Shown: positions 43,206 through 52,070 of the stretch, piece by piece
How the letters are laid out: each line of letters begins with the position of its first letter
Numbering within the stretch: position 1 is the first letter of the stretch
Assembly: GCA_036788195.1 (NCBI GenBank)
Contig: DAIQNX010000013.1
Span: 11,132 to 75,131 of the forward strand
Origin: CALFXN01 sp937957815
GTDB lineage: Bacteria; Synergistota; Synergistia; Synergistales; Aminobacteriaceae
Length of the DNA: 64,000 nucleotides
Reading direction: 5' to 3'
The notes under the pieces: generated by a model
What the model was told of the DNA's origin: nothing
The model's database searches: none
The model's input: the letters and a program-made list of their open reading frames with translations, nothing else
Program-made: the position numbers and the translations under genes

Positions 43206-43237
43206 GAGGCGCCCCGCTTCGGCCGGGCGCCTCTTTT
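43206..43237 (+). terminator. Terminator of the mrp gene
   Basis: GAGGCGCCC (43206-43214) pairs with GGGCGCCTC (43225-43233), followed by four T. The remaining gap up to 43494 (about 255 bases) shows only a GATAAT-type -10 candidate near 43278 and no gene. Confidence 0.85.
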
Positions 43238-43494
43238 CTACTCCCGGGGACATCGTAGGAGAATTCCGTTTTTTCGTGCGATAATTGCACTGACGATATA
43301 TCCTGAAATCGCTTCCGGAAGGCGGGATGCCGACATGAACGGAACGACGGCAGGACGCGCGTCCGGGCGAACCCCGCTCGGGGAAAGCAGACGGTCGTCA
43401 GGGGCGACGCGTGGGGCGTCTCGTGGCCCGCGACGCTCCTCGTCCGGTACGGCGCGCTGCGTGACTGCGCGGGACAGACGAGAGGGGTGGAACG

Positions 43495-44223
43495 ATGGCG
43501 ATCCGGAACACGCAGATGCGACGGGTGTGGATATCGCTCGGGGTCGGGGCCGCCGGCTTTCTCGCGGCGGCGTCGGTTCCGCTGTTCGACATCGATATCT
43601 TCGCCGGGGGCGGGGCAATGATCATGGTCGGACTGCTCATCGGCTTCACGGGGCTCGTCGTCGCGCTGCTCTTCGTGAAGTTCGCGCGCGTCCTCGCGCG
43701 AATGATCCGCGGCGAAGGGGTTCTCGCGCACTGGACCTACGACCCCGCCTTCTGGAAGACCTTCCTGGCGACGGAGGAGCGGGAGGTGAAGAGCGAGATG
43801 CGCGGCCTCTTCATCATCGTCGCCTCGCTCTGCGGTCTCGTCTTCGTGTCGGTCCTCATCGCCGACGTTCGGGCCGCGATGTGGGTCGGCGCAGCCCTCG
43901 CCGTGACGCTCGCGCTCTGTGCGCTCGGCGCGTGGCATCGCGTGCGCTGCCTGCGCGGCGACGCCTCCTCTGCGGCCTCCCCCGAAGTCCTGATCGGACG
44001 CGAGGGCGTCTGGCTGAACGGTGACTTCTTCACGTGGGCGTTCGTGAGCGCCAGGCTCGAATCCGTCGGGATGGCGGAGGGGCGCGACGGCGTCATCGAA
44101 ATATACTTCACGTCGGCCGCAAAGAACGGACGACAGGAGACGACGATCCACATCCCGGTCCCCCAGGGGAAGGAGGCGGAGGCCGCATCGGTCCTGAAGG
44201 CCCTCGAACGGGAGATCGGGTAG
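43495..44223 (+). CDS. Membrane protein of unknown function
   Basis: A 242-residue inner-membrane protein I do not recognise. Two hydrophobic helices (about 12-30 and 38-60) are followed by an aromatic cytosolic stretch (HWTYDPAFWKTF) and two more helices (about 104-145). The C-terminal soluble domain (about 165-242) is beta-rich (VLIGREGVWLNGDFFTWAF) and looks like a small PH-like or bactofilin-like module. GGGGTGG precedes the ATG. The order of two helix pairs and a C-terminal beta domain resembles bacterial PH-domain membrane proteins, but this is weak. Confidence 0.7.
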   Translation: MAIRNTQMRRVWISLGVGAAGFLAAASVPLFDIDIFAGGGAMIMVGLLIGFTGLVVALLFVKFARVLARMIRGEGVLAHWTYDPAFWKTFLATEEREVKSEMRGLFIIVASLCGLVFVSVLIADVRAAMWVGAALAVTLALCALGAWHRVRCLRGDASSAASPEVLIGREGVWLNGDFFTWAFVSARLESVGMAEGRDGVIEIYFTSAAKNGRQETTIHIPVPQGKEAEAASVLKALEREIG

Positions 44224-44249
44224 GCGGAACTCCCCGCTCCGACCCGGCG

Positions 44250-44525
44250 TTACGCCTTTGCTGGCAGCTCCTCCGAGACGTACCCGACCGGGATCGCGCC
44301 GCCGGCTGCGCGGCTCACGGCTGTTGCGCCTTCGGCGTGGAACGCGCCGCAGAGTTCGATGAGTTCGACCCCTTCGGCCGCGAGTTCCTTCGCCGCCTCG
44401 CAGGCTCCGTCGAAGGTCGCCACCGCCACGATCGTAGAGCGGAACAGGCCCGAATCCATAACGGTCCGCTCTCCCGCAAAGCCCGGGGCCTTGAAGATAT
44501 ACGCGTAACGGGTCAGTTTCGACAT
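44250..44525 (-). CDS. DUF6506-family small protein
   Basis: A 91-residue cytosolic protein. It fits the DUF6506 pattern: YAYIFKAPGFAGERTVM near the N-terminus, VAVATFDGACEAAKELAAEGVELIELCGAF in the middle and GGAIPVGYV at the end, a ferredoxin-like alpha/beta layout. ATG 44525 follows GGGAGAG; a longer upstream frame lacks a site. Function unknown. It converges with the preceding membrane-protein gene. Confidence 0.8.
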   Translation of the reverse strand: MSKLTRYAYIFKAPGFAGERTVMDSGLFRSTIVAVATFDGACEAAKELAAEGVELIELCGAFHAEGATAVSRAAGGAIPVGYVSEELPAKA

Positions 44526-44711
44526 GTCGATTCTCTCCCTGCATGACTCGAATTTTCCTGTCCGTAGCATCGTTATTGTAACCGTGTTGAAAAACGGACT
44601 CAAGGAAGAAACGCCACCCCGAAATATCCTCCGACCCTTGCCGGACGCTCCCCTGGGTGGCACAATCTTTTATGAAAGAATCATCGTACTCGACGGGGGC
44701 GTGATCTCGAA

Positions 44712-46331
44712 ATGACGATCCGGGACGCATGGGTGTCGTCGCATCTTCACGGACGGGGGCGCGTGCTCTTGTTCGCGCTGCTTGTTTGTGTCGCCGGAAC
44801 TCCATGTGCGTCCCATGCTCGGGCGGCCGATCCCGCCACCGAAGTCCGGACGCTCTCGGGCCCCGTTGCCGGGACGACCGAAACGGGCGTTCGCGTCTAT
44901 CGGGGAATCCCGTTCGCTGCGGCGCCGGTCGGAGACCTTCGCTGGAAGGCTCCCGAACCGCCCCGCCCGTGGACGGAGGTCCGGAATTGCACGGAATTCG
45001 GTCCGGCGTGCCCCCAGCCGCCGCGGATGAAGGTCGGAACGACGGGCGAAGACTGTCTGTACCTGAACGTCTGGACCGCGGCTCCGGGCGCCGGGGCGAA
45101 ACGCCCCGTCATGGTCTGGATCCACGGCGGCGCGTTCATGTCGGGGAGCGGATCGCTTCCGGCGTACGACGGAACGGCTCTCGCGCGAAAGGGAGTCGTC
45201 CTCGTGACCTTCAACTACCGTCTCGGGGCGTTCGGCTTCCTGAGCCACCCCGCGCTCGACGCGGAATCCCCGCTGAAAACCTCGGGAAACTACGGACTTC
45301 TCGACCAGGTCTTCGCGCTCGGCTGGGTCCGCGACAATATCGCCGCGTTCGGCGGCGATCCGGACAACGTCACGATATTCGGGGAGTCGGCCGGAGCGGT
45401 CAGCGTCACGTACCTCATGACGAGCCCCATGGCCAAGGGACTCTTCCACCGGGCCATCGCCCAGAGCGGCGGTCCGTTCGGCCTCGCCGACATGCGCCCG
45501 CGCGAGGACGCGAGAACCCGCGCGCTGCGCAGCGGGGAGCGCTTCTCGGCGTCGCTCGGACACCCCGGCGCCGGTGCGGACGCGCTTGCGGCGCTCCGGT
45601 CGAAATCGCCGGAAGAGATTCTTGCCGCATCCGCGAAAACCCCCTCCCATCTGAAATCCTCCGGGATCCGCTTTATGCCCGTTGTCGACGGCGTCGTGCT
45701 GCCCGAACATCCGGCGCGCGTCTTTCTCGACGGCCGTCAGGCCGATGTCCCGGTGCTGACCGGGAGCAACGGAAACGAAGGGACGATCTTCTACGAGCCG
45801 TTCACGCAGAGGGAATACGAGGCGTGGGTGACCGGCGTGTTCGGCCATGAAGCGTCGAAGATTCTCTCGATCTTCCCGGCCCGCTCCGACGGCGACGTGC
45901 CGAACGCGTTCGACCGGCTCGTCACGTGCGCGGCGTTCGCGGCCCCCGCGCGTTTCGTCGCGGCCTGCGCGTTTCGTCGCGGCCGGAAGGCCTTTCTCTA
46001 CCGCATGACGCGACGCCCTCCGACCCCTTCCGGCAGGAAATACGGAGCCTTTCACGGCGTGGAGATCCCGTACGTCTTCGGATCGCTGCAGCGGGGCAAG
46101 GGCTTCACGGACGCGGACGCGTCGCTCTCGAACGCGATGATGGACTACTGGGTCTCCTTCGCGCGAAGCGGCGATCCGAATACCTGGGGACGCCCGGCAT
46201 GGTCCGGATACAAACCCTCGAACGGCAGGGCGCTCGAACTGGGAGACAGAATCATCCCGCGTTTTTTTTCCGGGCGCTGCGCGAATATGTTCGTCGAAAG
46301 GATCATGCGCGAAGCGATCGGAGCGAGGTAG
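44712..46331 (+). CDS. Secreted type B carboxylesterase
   Basis: Exported esterase of 539 residues. A signal peptide covers about 1-38 (LLFALLVCVAG ... ARAA). The fold is carboxylesterase B: RVYRGIPFAAAPVGDLRW near 62-80, EDCLYLNVW, the oxyanion HGGAF, the nucleophile in FGESAGA (about residue 228), Glu in GSNGNEGTIF, and His in FHGVEIPYVFG (about 454). It hydrolyses carboxyl esters outside the cytoplasm. An 18-base direct repeat at 45948-45984 (period 19) lies in the coding region without breaking the frame. Promoter and ribosome site are weak. Confidence 0.92.
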   Translation: MTIRDAWVSSHLHGRGRVLLFALLVCVAGTPCASHARAADPATEVRTLSGPVAGTTETGVRVYRGIPFAAAPVGDLRWKAPEPPRPWTEVRNCTEFGPACPQPPRMKVGTTGEDCLYLNVWTAAPGAGAKRPVMVWIHGGAFMSGSGSLPAYDGTALARKGVVLVTFNYRLGAFGFLSHPALDAESPLKTSGNYGLLDQVFALGWVRDNIAAFGGDPDNVTIFGESAGAVSVTYLMTSPMAKGLFHRAIAQSGGPFGLADMRPREDARTRALRSGERFSASLGHPGAGADALAALRSKSPEEILAASAKTPSHLKSSGIRFMPVVDGVVLPEHPARVFLDGRQADVPVLTGSNGNEGTIFYEPFTQREYEAWVTGVFGHEASKILSIFPARSDGDVPNAFDRLVTCAAFAAPARFVAACAFRRGRKAFLYRMTRRPPTPSGRKYGAFHGVEIPYVFGSLQRGKGFTDADASLSNAMMDYWVSFARSGDPNTWGRPAWSGYKPSNGRALELGDRIIPRFFSGRCANMFVERIMREAIGAR

Positions 46332-46459
46332 CGTTTCGCGGGATCGGCGTATTGAAACGCCAACCTTTGTATGCAATAATCGGCGAAAAGTGCGACGGGC
46401 CTCCGTTTTCGTGACGAAGATCCGTTGGTATGGCGACTGCCGGAAGGGAGTGTTCGATC

Positions 46460-47602
46460 ATGCTGTACCGCACCATGCCCCGGATTAAGGAAAAGCTTTC
46501 GGTCCTTGGATTCGGCGCGATGCGCCTGCCGGTGAAGGCGGACGGATCCGTCGACGACGCGACCGTCGACGTGATGATGCGCAAGGCGCTCGATGGAGGA
46601 ATCAATTACGTCGACACCGCGTGGCCCTACCACGGGGGCAAGGGGGAGGACGCCGTCGGCCGCGCGCTCAGGGGCGGGCTTCGCGACAGGGTCATGCTCG
46701 TGACGAAGATGCCCGTCTGGATCATGAACTCCCAGGCGGACATGGAGCGGACGCTCGACGAGCAGCTGAAAAAACTCCAGACGGACCATATCGACATCTA
46801 TCTCCTTCATTCGATGACCGAACCCAGGTGGCGGAGCATGTGGAAACTCGACGCGCTCGACTTCATGGAGCGCGCGCGAGCCGCCGGCAAGATCCGCTAC
46901 ATCGGCTTCTCGTTCCACGACGGCGTGAAGCTCTTCAGGGAGATCGTCGACGCCTACCCGTGGGACATGTGCCAGATCCAGTACAACCTTCTCGACTGGA
47001 ACTTCCAGGCCGGGACGGAAGGCCTTCGCTACGCGGCCGGCAAGGGCATCGGAATGACCATCATGGAACCGCTCAAGGGCGGCATCCTCGGAATGCCCGT
47101 CGAGGGCGACCTGCGACCCATCGCCGAACGGGCGGGCTACGACGGACCGAACCTCGCGGATCTCGGCCTGAGGTGGGTGTGGAACCACCCGGAGGTCAGC
47201 GTCGTGCTTTCCGGCATGAGTTCGCCCGAACAGATGGACGAAAATCTCGCCTCGGCGAACCGCGGCGTCGCGAACGGCATGAGCGCCGCGGACCTGAAAA
47301 TGGTCGACGATGTCCGTGATCTGCTGAAAAACAGAATCCGTGCCGCCTGTACGGGGTGCGCCTACTGCATGCCGTGCCCGCAGAGCGTCGATATCCCGCA
47401 GTGCTTCCGGAGCCTCAACGACGCGTCGCTTTCCGGAAAGTGGGACGCGCTGAAGGCGAACTATCTCTACCTTCTCGGCGGCACGAGAGAGCTCAAGGGA
47501 GCGTCGCACTGCGTCGAGTGCGGCCTGTGCGAGACGAAGTGCCCGCAGCATCTCCCGATCCGCAAGCTCCTGAAGGAAGTGAAGGAAGCCTTCGGGGTGT
47601 AG
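46460..47602 (+). CDS. Aldo/keto reductase with C-terminal 4Fe-4S ferredoxin domain
   Basis: Cytosolic oxidoreductase of 380 residues. The AKR barrel starts SVLGFGAMRLPVK, with catalytic Asp and Tyr in GGINYVDTAWPYHGGKGE and the DIYLLHS strand. The C-terminal part (about 280-380) carries CTGCAYCMPCPQSVD and CVECGLCETKCPQ, which match ferredoxin-type cluster ligands. Such fused proteins are common in anaerobes and probably link carbonyl reduction to ferredoxin rather than NADPH alone. ATG 46460 follows GAAGGGAG. Ends at a bidirectional terminator. Confidence 0.92.
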   Translation: MLYRTMPRIKEKLSVLGFGAMRLPVKADGSVDDATVDVMMRKALDGGINYVDTAWPYHGGKGEDAVGRALRGGLRDRVMLVTKMPVWIMNSQADMERTLDEQLKKLQTDHIDIYLLHSMTEPRWRSMWKLDALDFMERARAAGKIRYIGFSFHDGVKLFREIVDAYPWDMCQIQYNLLDWNFQAGTEGLRYAAGKGIGMTIMEPLKGGILGMPVEGDLRPIAERAGYDGPNLADLGLRWVWNHPEVSVVLSGMSSPEQMDENLASANRGVANGMSAADLKMVDDVRDLLKNRIRAACTGCAYCMPCPQSVDIPQCFRSLNDASLSGKWDALKANYLYLLGGTRELKGASHCVECGLCETKCPQHLPIRKLLKEVKEAFGV

Positions 47603-47620
47603 GCCGGAACGTCGCGGACG

Positions 47621-47660
47621 AAAAAACGAAGGCGGGGTCGAAAGGCCCCGCCTTCTCGTT
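47621..47660. terminator. Bidirectional terminator
   Basis: AAGGCGGGG (47629-47637) pairs with CCCCGCCTT (47646-47654); six A lie on the left and T-rich bases on the right. It serves the reductase gene rightward and the SH3-domain gene leftward, which start on either side of it. Confidence 0.88.
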
Positions 47661-48203
47661 TCACGGACACCCCTGAACGGGCCTCGCGCACTGTTTTTCC
47701 GGCGAGAGCCATCCGTTGAACTGGACGCCGTCGCCCGCGGTGTAGCGGACGAGCGCCCATTTTCCGTTCCCTCCGAGAACCGTCGCCTCCCCCTCGCCGA
47801 AGATCGTTCCCGTCACCGGGGAGGCCGAGTCGGGCAGACGGTGGAGCGTCGCCTCGTCGTCGCTCTCCGTGTTTTTGACCCAGATCCCGACGAGTTCGTG
47901 ATAGATCCAGCCCGTCGTCCCATCGTCGAGCCGGACGCGGAGCCACGTGTCGGCCGAGCCGAGAACGTGATACCCCGTCACGCGGACGTACGCCGATTTG
48001 TTGGCGCTGAACGGAATCGTCCGGATGATCCTTCCTTTGGGGGCGTCGCGGACGTTCGCCCCCTTTGGGTCGGGATCGATGATATACGCTCCGAAGTCGC
48101 ACATCTTCTCCTTCGGGACCTCGATCGCCGCTCCGGCCGCGCACGCCGCGCCGAGCAGAACGAGTGCGGCCGCGACCGCTCCGAATGCCGGAATCCTCCT
48201 CAC
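47661..48203 (-). CDS. Secreted SH3-domain protein
   Basis: Exported protein of 180 residues with a GTG start and a strong GGAGGAGGGG site. The signal sequence ends near residue 26; LLGAAC could be a lipobox. A bacterial SH3 domain (about 38-110) has the layout IIDPDPKGANVRDAPKG ... WLRVRLDDGTTGWIYHELV, as in wall-binding SH3_3 modules. A second, shorter beta unit (about 130-170) follows. It presumably binds peptidoglycan or another surface ligand. Single gene. Confidence 0.8.
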   Translation of the reverse strand: MRRIPAFGAVAAALVLLGAACAAGAAIEVPKEKMCDFGAYIIDPDPKGANVRDAPKGRIIRTIPFSANKSAYVRVTGYHVLGSADTWLRVRLDDGTTGWIYHELVGIWVKNTESDDEATLHRLPDSASPVTGTIFGEGEATVLGGNGKWALVRYTAGDGVQFNGWLSPEKQCARPVQGCP

Positions 48204-48272
48204 GGATCACCCCTCCTCCTGTTTCGCCGCCTGCCGTTCCGGGCGGCGTCATCGAACGCCGTGCGTCCGTCG

Positions 48273-49451
48273 TCACTTCAGCCTTCCCGCAAGCTCGTCG
48301 AGGCCGCAGTCCTCCCAGCGGAGCCGGTGCGCGGCGAACGCGGCCGTGTACTTGAGTCCCGAGCCCGTGAGCACGAGGGCGACGCGCTCTCCCTCCTTCA
48401 CGATCCCCTTCGCCCGGGCCCGACGCAGCGTCGCGAGCGGAACGGCCGCCGCGGGCTGTCCGAAGAGGCCCGAGCGCGCCATGTCGGCCTGCGCGCGGAC
48501 GATCTCCTCCTCGGTCGCCGCGAGCGAATGCCACCCGCGCGAGCGGAGTTCGAGAAGCACGCGGTCGCCGCTCGGCGGGAAGGGGTTCTCGATCGCGTGG
48601 GCGATCGTGTGCGGCTCGGGGAACGGGCTGACGCGCTCGTCGCCGCGAGAGAACGCCGTCGCGATCGGCGAACACCCGGCGGCCTGCGCGCAGATGAAGC
48701 CGGGGACGCGGTCGGCGAGTCCGGCCGCCTTCAGGTCGAGGAAGCCGTTGATGATTCCGCGGATATTGCCGCCCGCGCTCGTCGGGACGATCACCCAGTC
48801 GGGCGGGCAGCCGTCCGTCTGCTCGAAGATCTCGAACGCGATCGTTCGCGACCCGGCGACGCGAAACGGGACGTCCGAGTTCATGAAATAGATCCCCCGT
48901 TCCGCCCCGAGTCGCATACTCTCCGTGTATAGCCCGTCGTACGCGCCCTGGACGCGGATCAGGCGCGGCCCGTAGATCGCGATCGGGGCCATCTTTTCCT
49001 CCGCGAGGTCCCCCTTGACGAGGATGACCGTCTCGAGCCCTGCGGCCGCGCCGTACGCCGCGACCGAGGCCGCCATGTTCCCGGTCGAGACCGCCCCGAC
49101 GCGCGTGAAGCCGAGGGCGCGCGCGTGCGCGACGCACGCGGCCGTCCCGCGGTCCTTGAACGACCACGTCGGGTTTGCGCTCTCGTTCTTGGCGACGAGC
49201 GACGAGAGTCCGAGGTCGTCCGCGAGGCGCGGCAGGGAAACGAGCGGAGTGTTCCCCTCGCCGAGCGACAGCCACTCGCCCGGCTCGAACGGGAAGAACG
49301 CGCCGTAGCGCGACGGAAGGTCGCGTCCGTCCGTGTCGATCCCGGAGTTTTTCCATTCGAGATCGAGCGGTTGGCCGCAAGCGCATCGGAACACGGCCCC
49401 GGCGTCGACATGAGCGCCGCACGAGCGGCAGCGAAGCGTGCATTCTCTCAT
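48273..49451 (-). CDS. thrC: Threonine synthase
   Basis: PLP enzyme of 392 residues that turns O-phosphohomoserine into threonine. An N-terminal zinc-ribbon-like segment with four cysteines (CRSC, then CAC) is followed by the PLP Lys99 in NPTWSFKDRGTAA. The PLP phosphate loop is TSAGGNIRG and a Ser-rich ligand segment GSG lies near 365. ATG 49451 follows GGGAGG; a longer frame to 49583 has no site. No other threonine genes are adjacent. Confidence 0.92.
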   Translation of the reverse strand: MRECTLRCRSCGAHVDAGAVFRCACGQPLDLEWKNSGIDTDGRDLPSRYGAFFPFEPGEWLSLGEGNTPLVSLPRLADDLGLSSLVAKNESANPTWSFKDRGTAACVAHARALGFTRVGAVSTGNMAASVAAYGAAAGLETVILVKGDLAEEKMAPIAIYGPRLIRVQGAYDGLYTESMRLGAERGIYFMNSDVPFRVAGSRTIAFEIFEQTDGCPPDWVIVPTSAGGNIRGIINGFLDLKAAGLADRVPGFICAQAAGCSPIATAFSRGDERVSPFPEPHTIAHAIENPFPPSGDRVLLELRSRGWHSLAATEEEIVRAQADMARSGLFGQPAAAVPLATLRRARAKGIVKEGERVALVLTGSGLKYTAAFAAHRLRWEDCGLDELAGRLK

Positions 49452-49576
49452 TCGCAAACCTCCCTTTCCGGTTGCCGACGCCTGGCAAGGGCGTCTTTGC
49501 CACTGAAGCATAGCACCCGCGACACGAGTGCGACAGTCCCGGAACGACGCAATCGCGACGAAGTCAACGGAATGTT

Positions 49577-49605
49577 TTGACAAACTATTTTCGGTATGGT
49601 ACTGT
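49577..49605 (+). promoter_or_regulatory. Promoter of the SorC-type regulator gene
   Basis: TTGACA (49577-49582), 17-base spacer and TACTGT (49600-49605) with an extended-10 TG two bases upstream (49597-49598). A strong sigma-70-type match. Confidence 0.8.
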
Positions 49606-49619
49606 TACATAAAGAAAAT

Positions 49620-49643
49620 ATTTCATTGTTGAAATAAATTTCA
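49620..49643 (+). promoter_or_regulatory. Putative SorC operator with three half-sites
   Basis: ATTTCA-TTGT-TGAAAT (49620-49635) and the overlapping TGAAAT-AA-ATTTCA (49630-49643) give three alternating half-sites downstream of the -10 element, a good place for repression. The pattern fits a multimeric SorC/DeoR-type regulator controlling itself and probably the downstream operon. Confidence 0.6.
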
Positions 49644-49707
49644 AAAGCATTGCGGACGCGGAGTTGCCGAAAACAAGCGCTCGCGCCGTCGAGAGATCGG
49701 AGGCCCC

Positions 49708-50640
49708 ATGGTTCCTGAATACGAACGGCTCCTGACGAAGGTAGCCCACCTCTACTACATCGAAGACACATCCCAGGCGGAAATCTCAAATGTCCTGAGT
49801 CTCTCGAAATCGAGGGTTTGCCGCCTGCTGGCGGAAGCGCGCAGCAGGGGCATCGTCGAGATCTACGTGAACGGATCGCTCTCGTGGTGTCCGGCGCTCG
49901 AATCCCGCGTCGAGAAGAAGTATGGCCTGAAAGAGGCATGCATCGTCGAGACGCCAGCGGATCGTCCGATCGCGCAGACGCTCGGCCTCGCCGGGGCGCA
50001 ACTCCTCAAGCGTCTCATGTCGCCGAAGGACATCCTTGGCATCTCGTGGGGAAAGACGCTTCTCTCGCTCGTCTCGAACTTCCACGAGTCGCATCTCAAG
50101 GGGCCGCAGGTGGTTCAGCTTGTCGGATGCCTGAACATGGGCGGCGAGGACATGCAGGTCATGGATCTTCTCCGTCGTCTCGGCGAATACTTCGAGACGC
50201 GACCGCTCGCGCTCTTCTGCCCGTCGATCGTCAGCAGTCCGCAGGTGAAAGCCGGACTCCTCGAGGATCCGAAAATCGCCGAGGTCGTCGAGGCGGCGAA
50301 GCGCTGCACGATCGTTCTCGCGGGAATCGGAGAGCTCAGCGCGACGTCGACGCTCTATCAGCAGGGGTATATCAGTCCCTCGTGGTGGGGAAAGCTGACG
50401 GATTCCGGAGCGGTCGGAAACATGTGCATGAATTTCTATAACGCCGACGGAGAGGCGTGCTGTCCCGCGTTCCAGGAAGTCACGATGACGACGACCTCGC
50501 TCTCCGACCTGAAGGAAATCCCCACGGTGATCGGCATCGCGGGCGGCCCGGAGAAGCTCGCCGCCATCAGGGGAGCGCTCCGGAGCGGCGTTCTGAACAT
50601 ATTGCTGACGGACAGGGACACGGCGGAGGCCCTTTTGTGA
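49708..50640 (+). CDS. SorC/DeoR-type sugar-responsive regulator
   Basis: Transcription regulator of 310 residues. An N-terminal helix-turn-helix (about 8-48: EDTSQAEISNVLSLSKSRVCRLLAEA) is followed by a sugar-phosphate-sensing domain (about 60-310) with the SorC features GISWGKTL, TIVLAGIGEL and TVIGIAGGPEKLAAI. These proteins sense phosphorylated sugars and act on the operon of their own pathway. GGAGG precedes ATG 49708. It lies just upstream of the Liv/kinase/aldolase operon and is its likely controller. Confidence 0.9.
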   Translation: MVPEYERLLTKVAHLYYIEDTSQAEISNVLSLSKSRVCRLLAEARSRGIVEIYVNGSLSWCPALESRVEKKYGLKEACIVETPADRPIAQTLGLAGAQLLKRLMSPKDILGISWGKTLLSLVSNFHESHLKGPQVVQLVGCLNMGGEDMQVMDLLRRLGEYFETRPLALFCPSIVSSPQVKAGLLEDPKIAEVVEAAKRCTIVLAGIGELSATSTLYQQGYISPSWWGKLTDSGAVGNMCMNFYNADGEACCPAFQEVTMTTTSLSDLKEIPTVIGIAGGPEKLAAIRGALRSGVLNILLTDRDTAEALL

Positions 50641-50768
50641 GAGGCCGGCGCCGTTTTTTTCACAACCCGAAGACAAGGAGGGGTGGCGACCGATATCTGC
50701 AGTGCGGCGGTGATGGTTCGTTTCGGTAACGACGGGAATGTATCACACGACTCGAAGAGGAGGATCTC

Positions 50769-51917
50769 ATGATGAGAAAGCTTTTGCTGCTCGGACTTGC
50801 GCTCTCTGTGTTCGTCGCGTTTGCCGCTCCCGGTATAGCTGCTGAAAAGGTCATCAAAATCGGATACATCGGCGCCCTGACGGGCGATACGGCCGTCTGG
50901 GGACAGGCGGGGCTCAACGGCATGAAGCTGACCGCGAAGAAGGTCAACGACGCGGGCGGCGTTCTCGGAAGCGCGATCGAGGTCATCGGAATGGACGGAA
51001 AGGGCAAGCCCGAAGACTCCCTGAACGCGCTGAGCAAGCTCATCGACATGGGCGTCATCGCGGTCGTCGGCACGAACTTCTCGAGCTGCAACATTCCGAT
51101 GGCGCCCGTCGCGACGGCCAAGAAGATCCCGCTCCTCGCGACCGCCGCGTCCGATCCGAAGGTCACCGTCGACGAGACCGGCAAGCTCCTGGAGTACAGC
51201 TTCCGCATCGGATTCATCGATCCGTTCCAGGGCCGCGTCCTCGCCGCGTTCGCGATCGAAAAGCTCGGTGCGAAGACCGCCGCGATCCTGACGGACATCG
51301 GCTCCGACTATTCGTACGGCCTGTCCTCGTACTTCGAGGAGGAATTCAGGAAGCTCGGCGGAAAAATCGTGGCCTCCGAGCAGGGACGCGCGGGCGACAA
51401 CGACTACCGCGCGCAGCTCAGCAAGCTCAAGACCGTGAACCCGGACGTCATTCTCGTGCCGTGGATCGACAAGGACGTCGCGCTGATCGCGAAACAGGCG
51501 CGCGAGCTGGGCATCAAGGCGGCCTTCATGGGCGGCGACGGATGGGACAACCAGGACATGATCACGATGGCGGGCGCCGCGCTCGAGGGCGGATACTACA
51601 CGTCGCAACCCTCGTTCGGACGCGAGGTCACGAAGCCCTACTACGACGAATACGTGAAAACGTACAACATCAAGCCCGAGACCGAGGCGCTGTTCGGGCA
51701 CGACGCGGTCATGTGGATCGTCGACGCGCTGAAGCGGGCCGGCAAGGCGGATTCCGTCGCGCTCAAGGGCGCGCTCGAAAACACGACCGGCTTCGAGGGG
51801 CTCATGGGAACGATGAACATCGAGAAGAAGACGCACAACCCGGTCAAGCCCTGCAGCGTCATGACGATCAAGGGCGGCAAGATCGTCTACGTCGGAGATT
51901 TCATGCCCAAAAACTAG
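50769..51917 (+). CDS. LivK-type periplasmic binding protein (system 2)
   Basis: Secreted receptor of 382 residues. Signal peptide about 1-24 (FAAPGIAAE). The mature protein follows the Leu-binding pattern KIGYIGALTGDTAVWGQAGLNG, with the ligand loop NFSSCNIPMAPVA and the hinge TDIGSDYSYGLS. It is followed by a perfect hairpin that may lower expression of the membrane subunits. Given the neighbouring sugar enzymes it may bind a sugar-linked amino acid rather than a plain branched-chain amino acid, but that is inference. Confidence 0.9.
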   Translation: MMRKLLLLGLALSVFVAFAAPGIAAEKVIKIGYIGALTGDTAVWGQAGLNGMKLTAKKVNDAGGVLGSAIEVIGMDGKGKPEDSLNALSKLIDMGVIAVVGTNFSSCNIPMAPVATAKKIPLLATAASDPKVTVDETGKLLEYSFRIGFIDPFQGRVLAAFAIEKLGAKTAAILTDIGSDYSYGLSSYFEEEFRKLGGKIVASEQGRAGDNDYRAQLSKLKTVNPDVILVPWIDKDVALIAKQARELGIKAAFMGGDGWDNQDMITMAGAALEGGYYTSQPSFGREVTKPYYDEYVKTYNIKPETEALFGHDAVMWIVDALKRAGKADSVALKGALENTTGFEGLMGTMNIEKKTHNPVKPCSVMTIKGGKIVYVGDFMPKN

Positions 51918-51930
51918 GACGCGCCCCGTG

Positions 51931-51953
51931 GGGGAGGAGCGTGGCTCCTCCCC
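51931..51953 (+). terminator. Hairpin between receptor and permease genes, probable attenuator
   Basis: GGGGAGGAGC (51931-51940) pairs perfectly with GCTCCTCCCC (51944-51953) across a 3-base loop, followed by TTCCTT. It lies 13 bases after the receptor stop; such hairpins often keep receptor mRNA more abundant than permease mRNA. Confidence 0.6.
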
Positions 51954-52070
51954 TTCCTTCGTCCCGTGATTTCGGGTGTCCGTCCCGATTTTTGCGGACA
52001 CGCCGACCACATTCGCGCCGGAGCGATATTCCGGGACGCGTGTATTCCACTACCATTCAGGAGAGGTCTC

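Noticed and set aside
45948..45984. 18-base direct repeat with a 19-base period inside the carboxylesterase gene
   Set aside because: At first suggestive of a slippage frameshift, but the protein sequence is family-like on both sides (nucleophile upstream, HGVEIPYVFG downstream), so the frame is intact.
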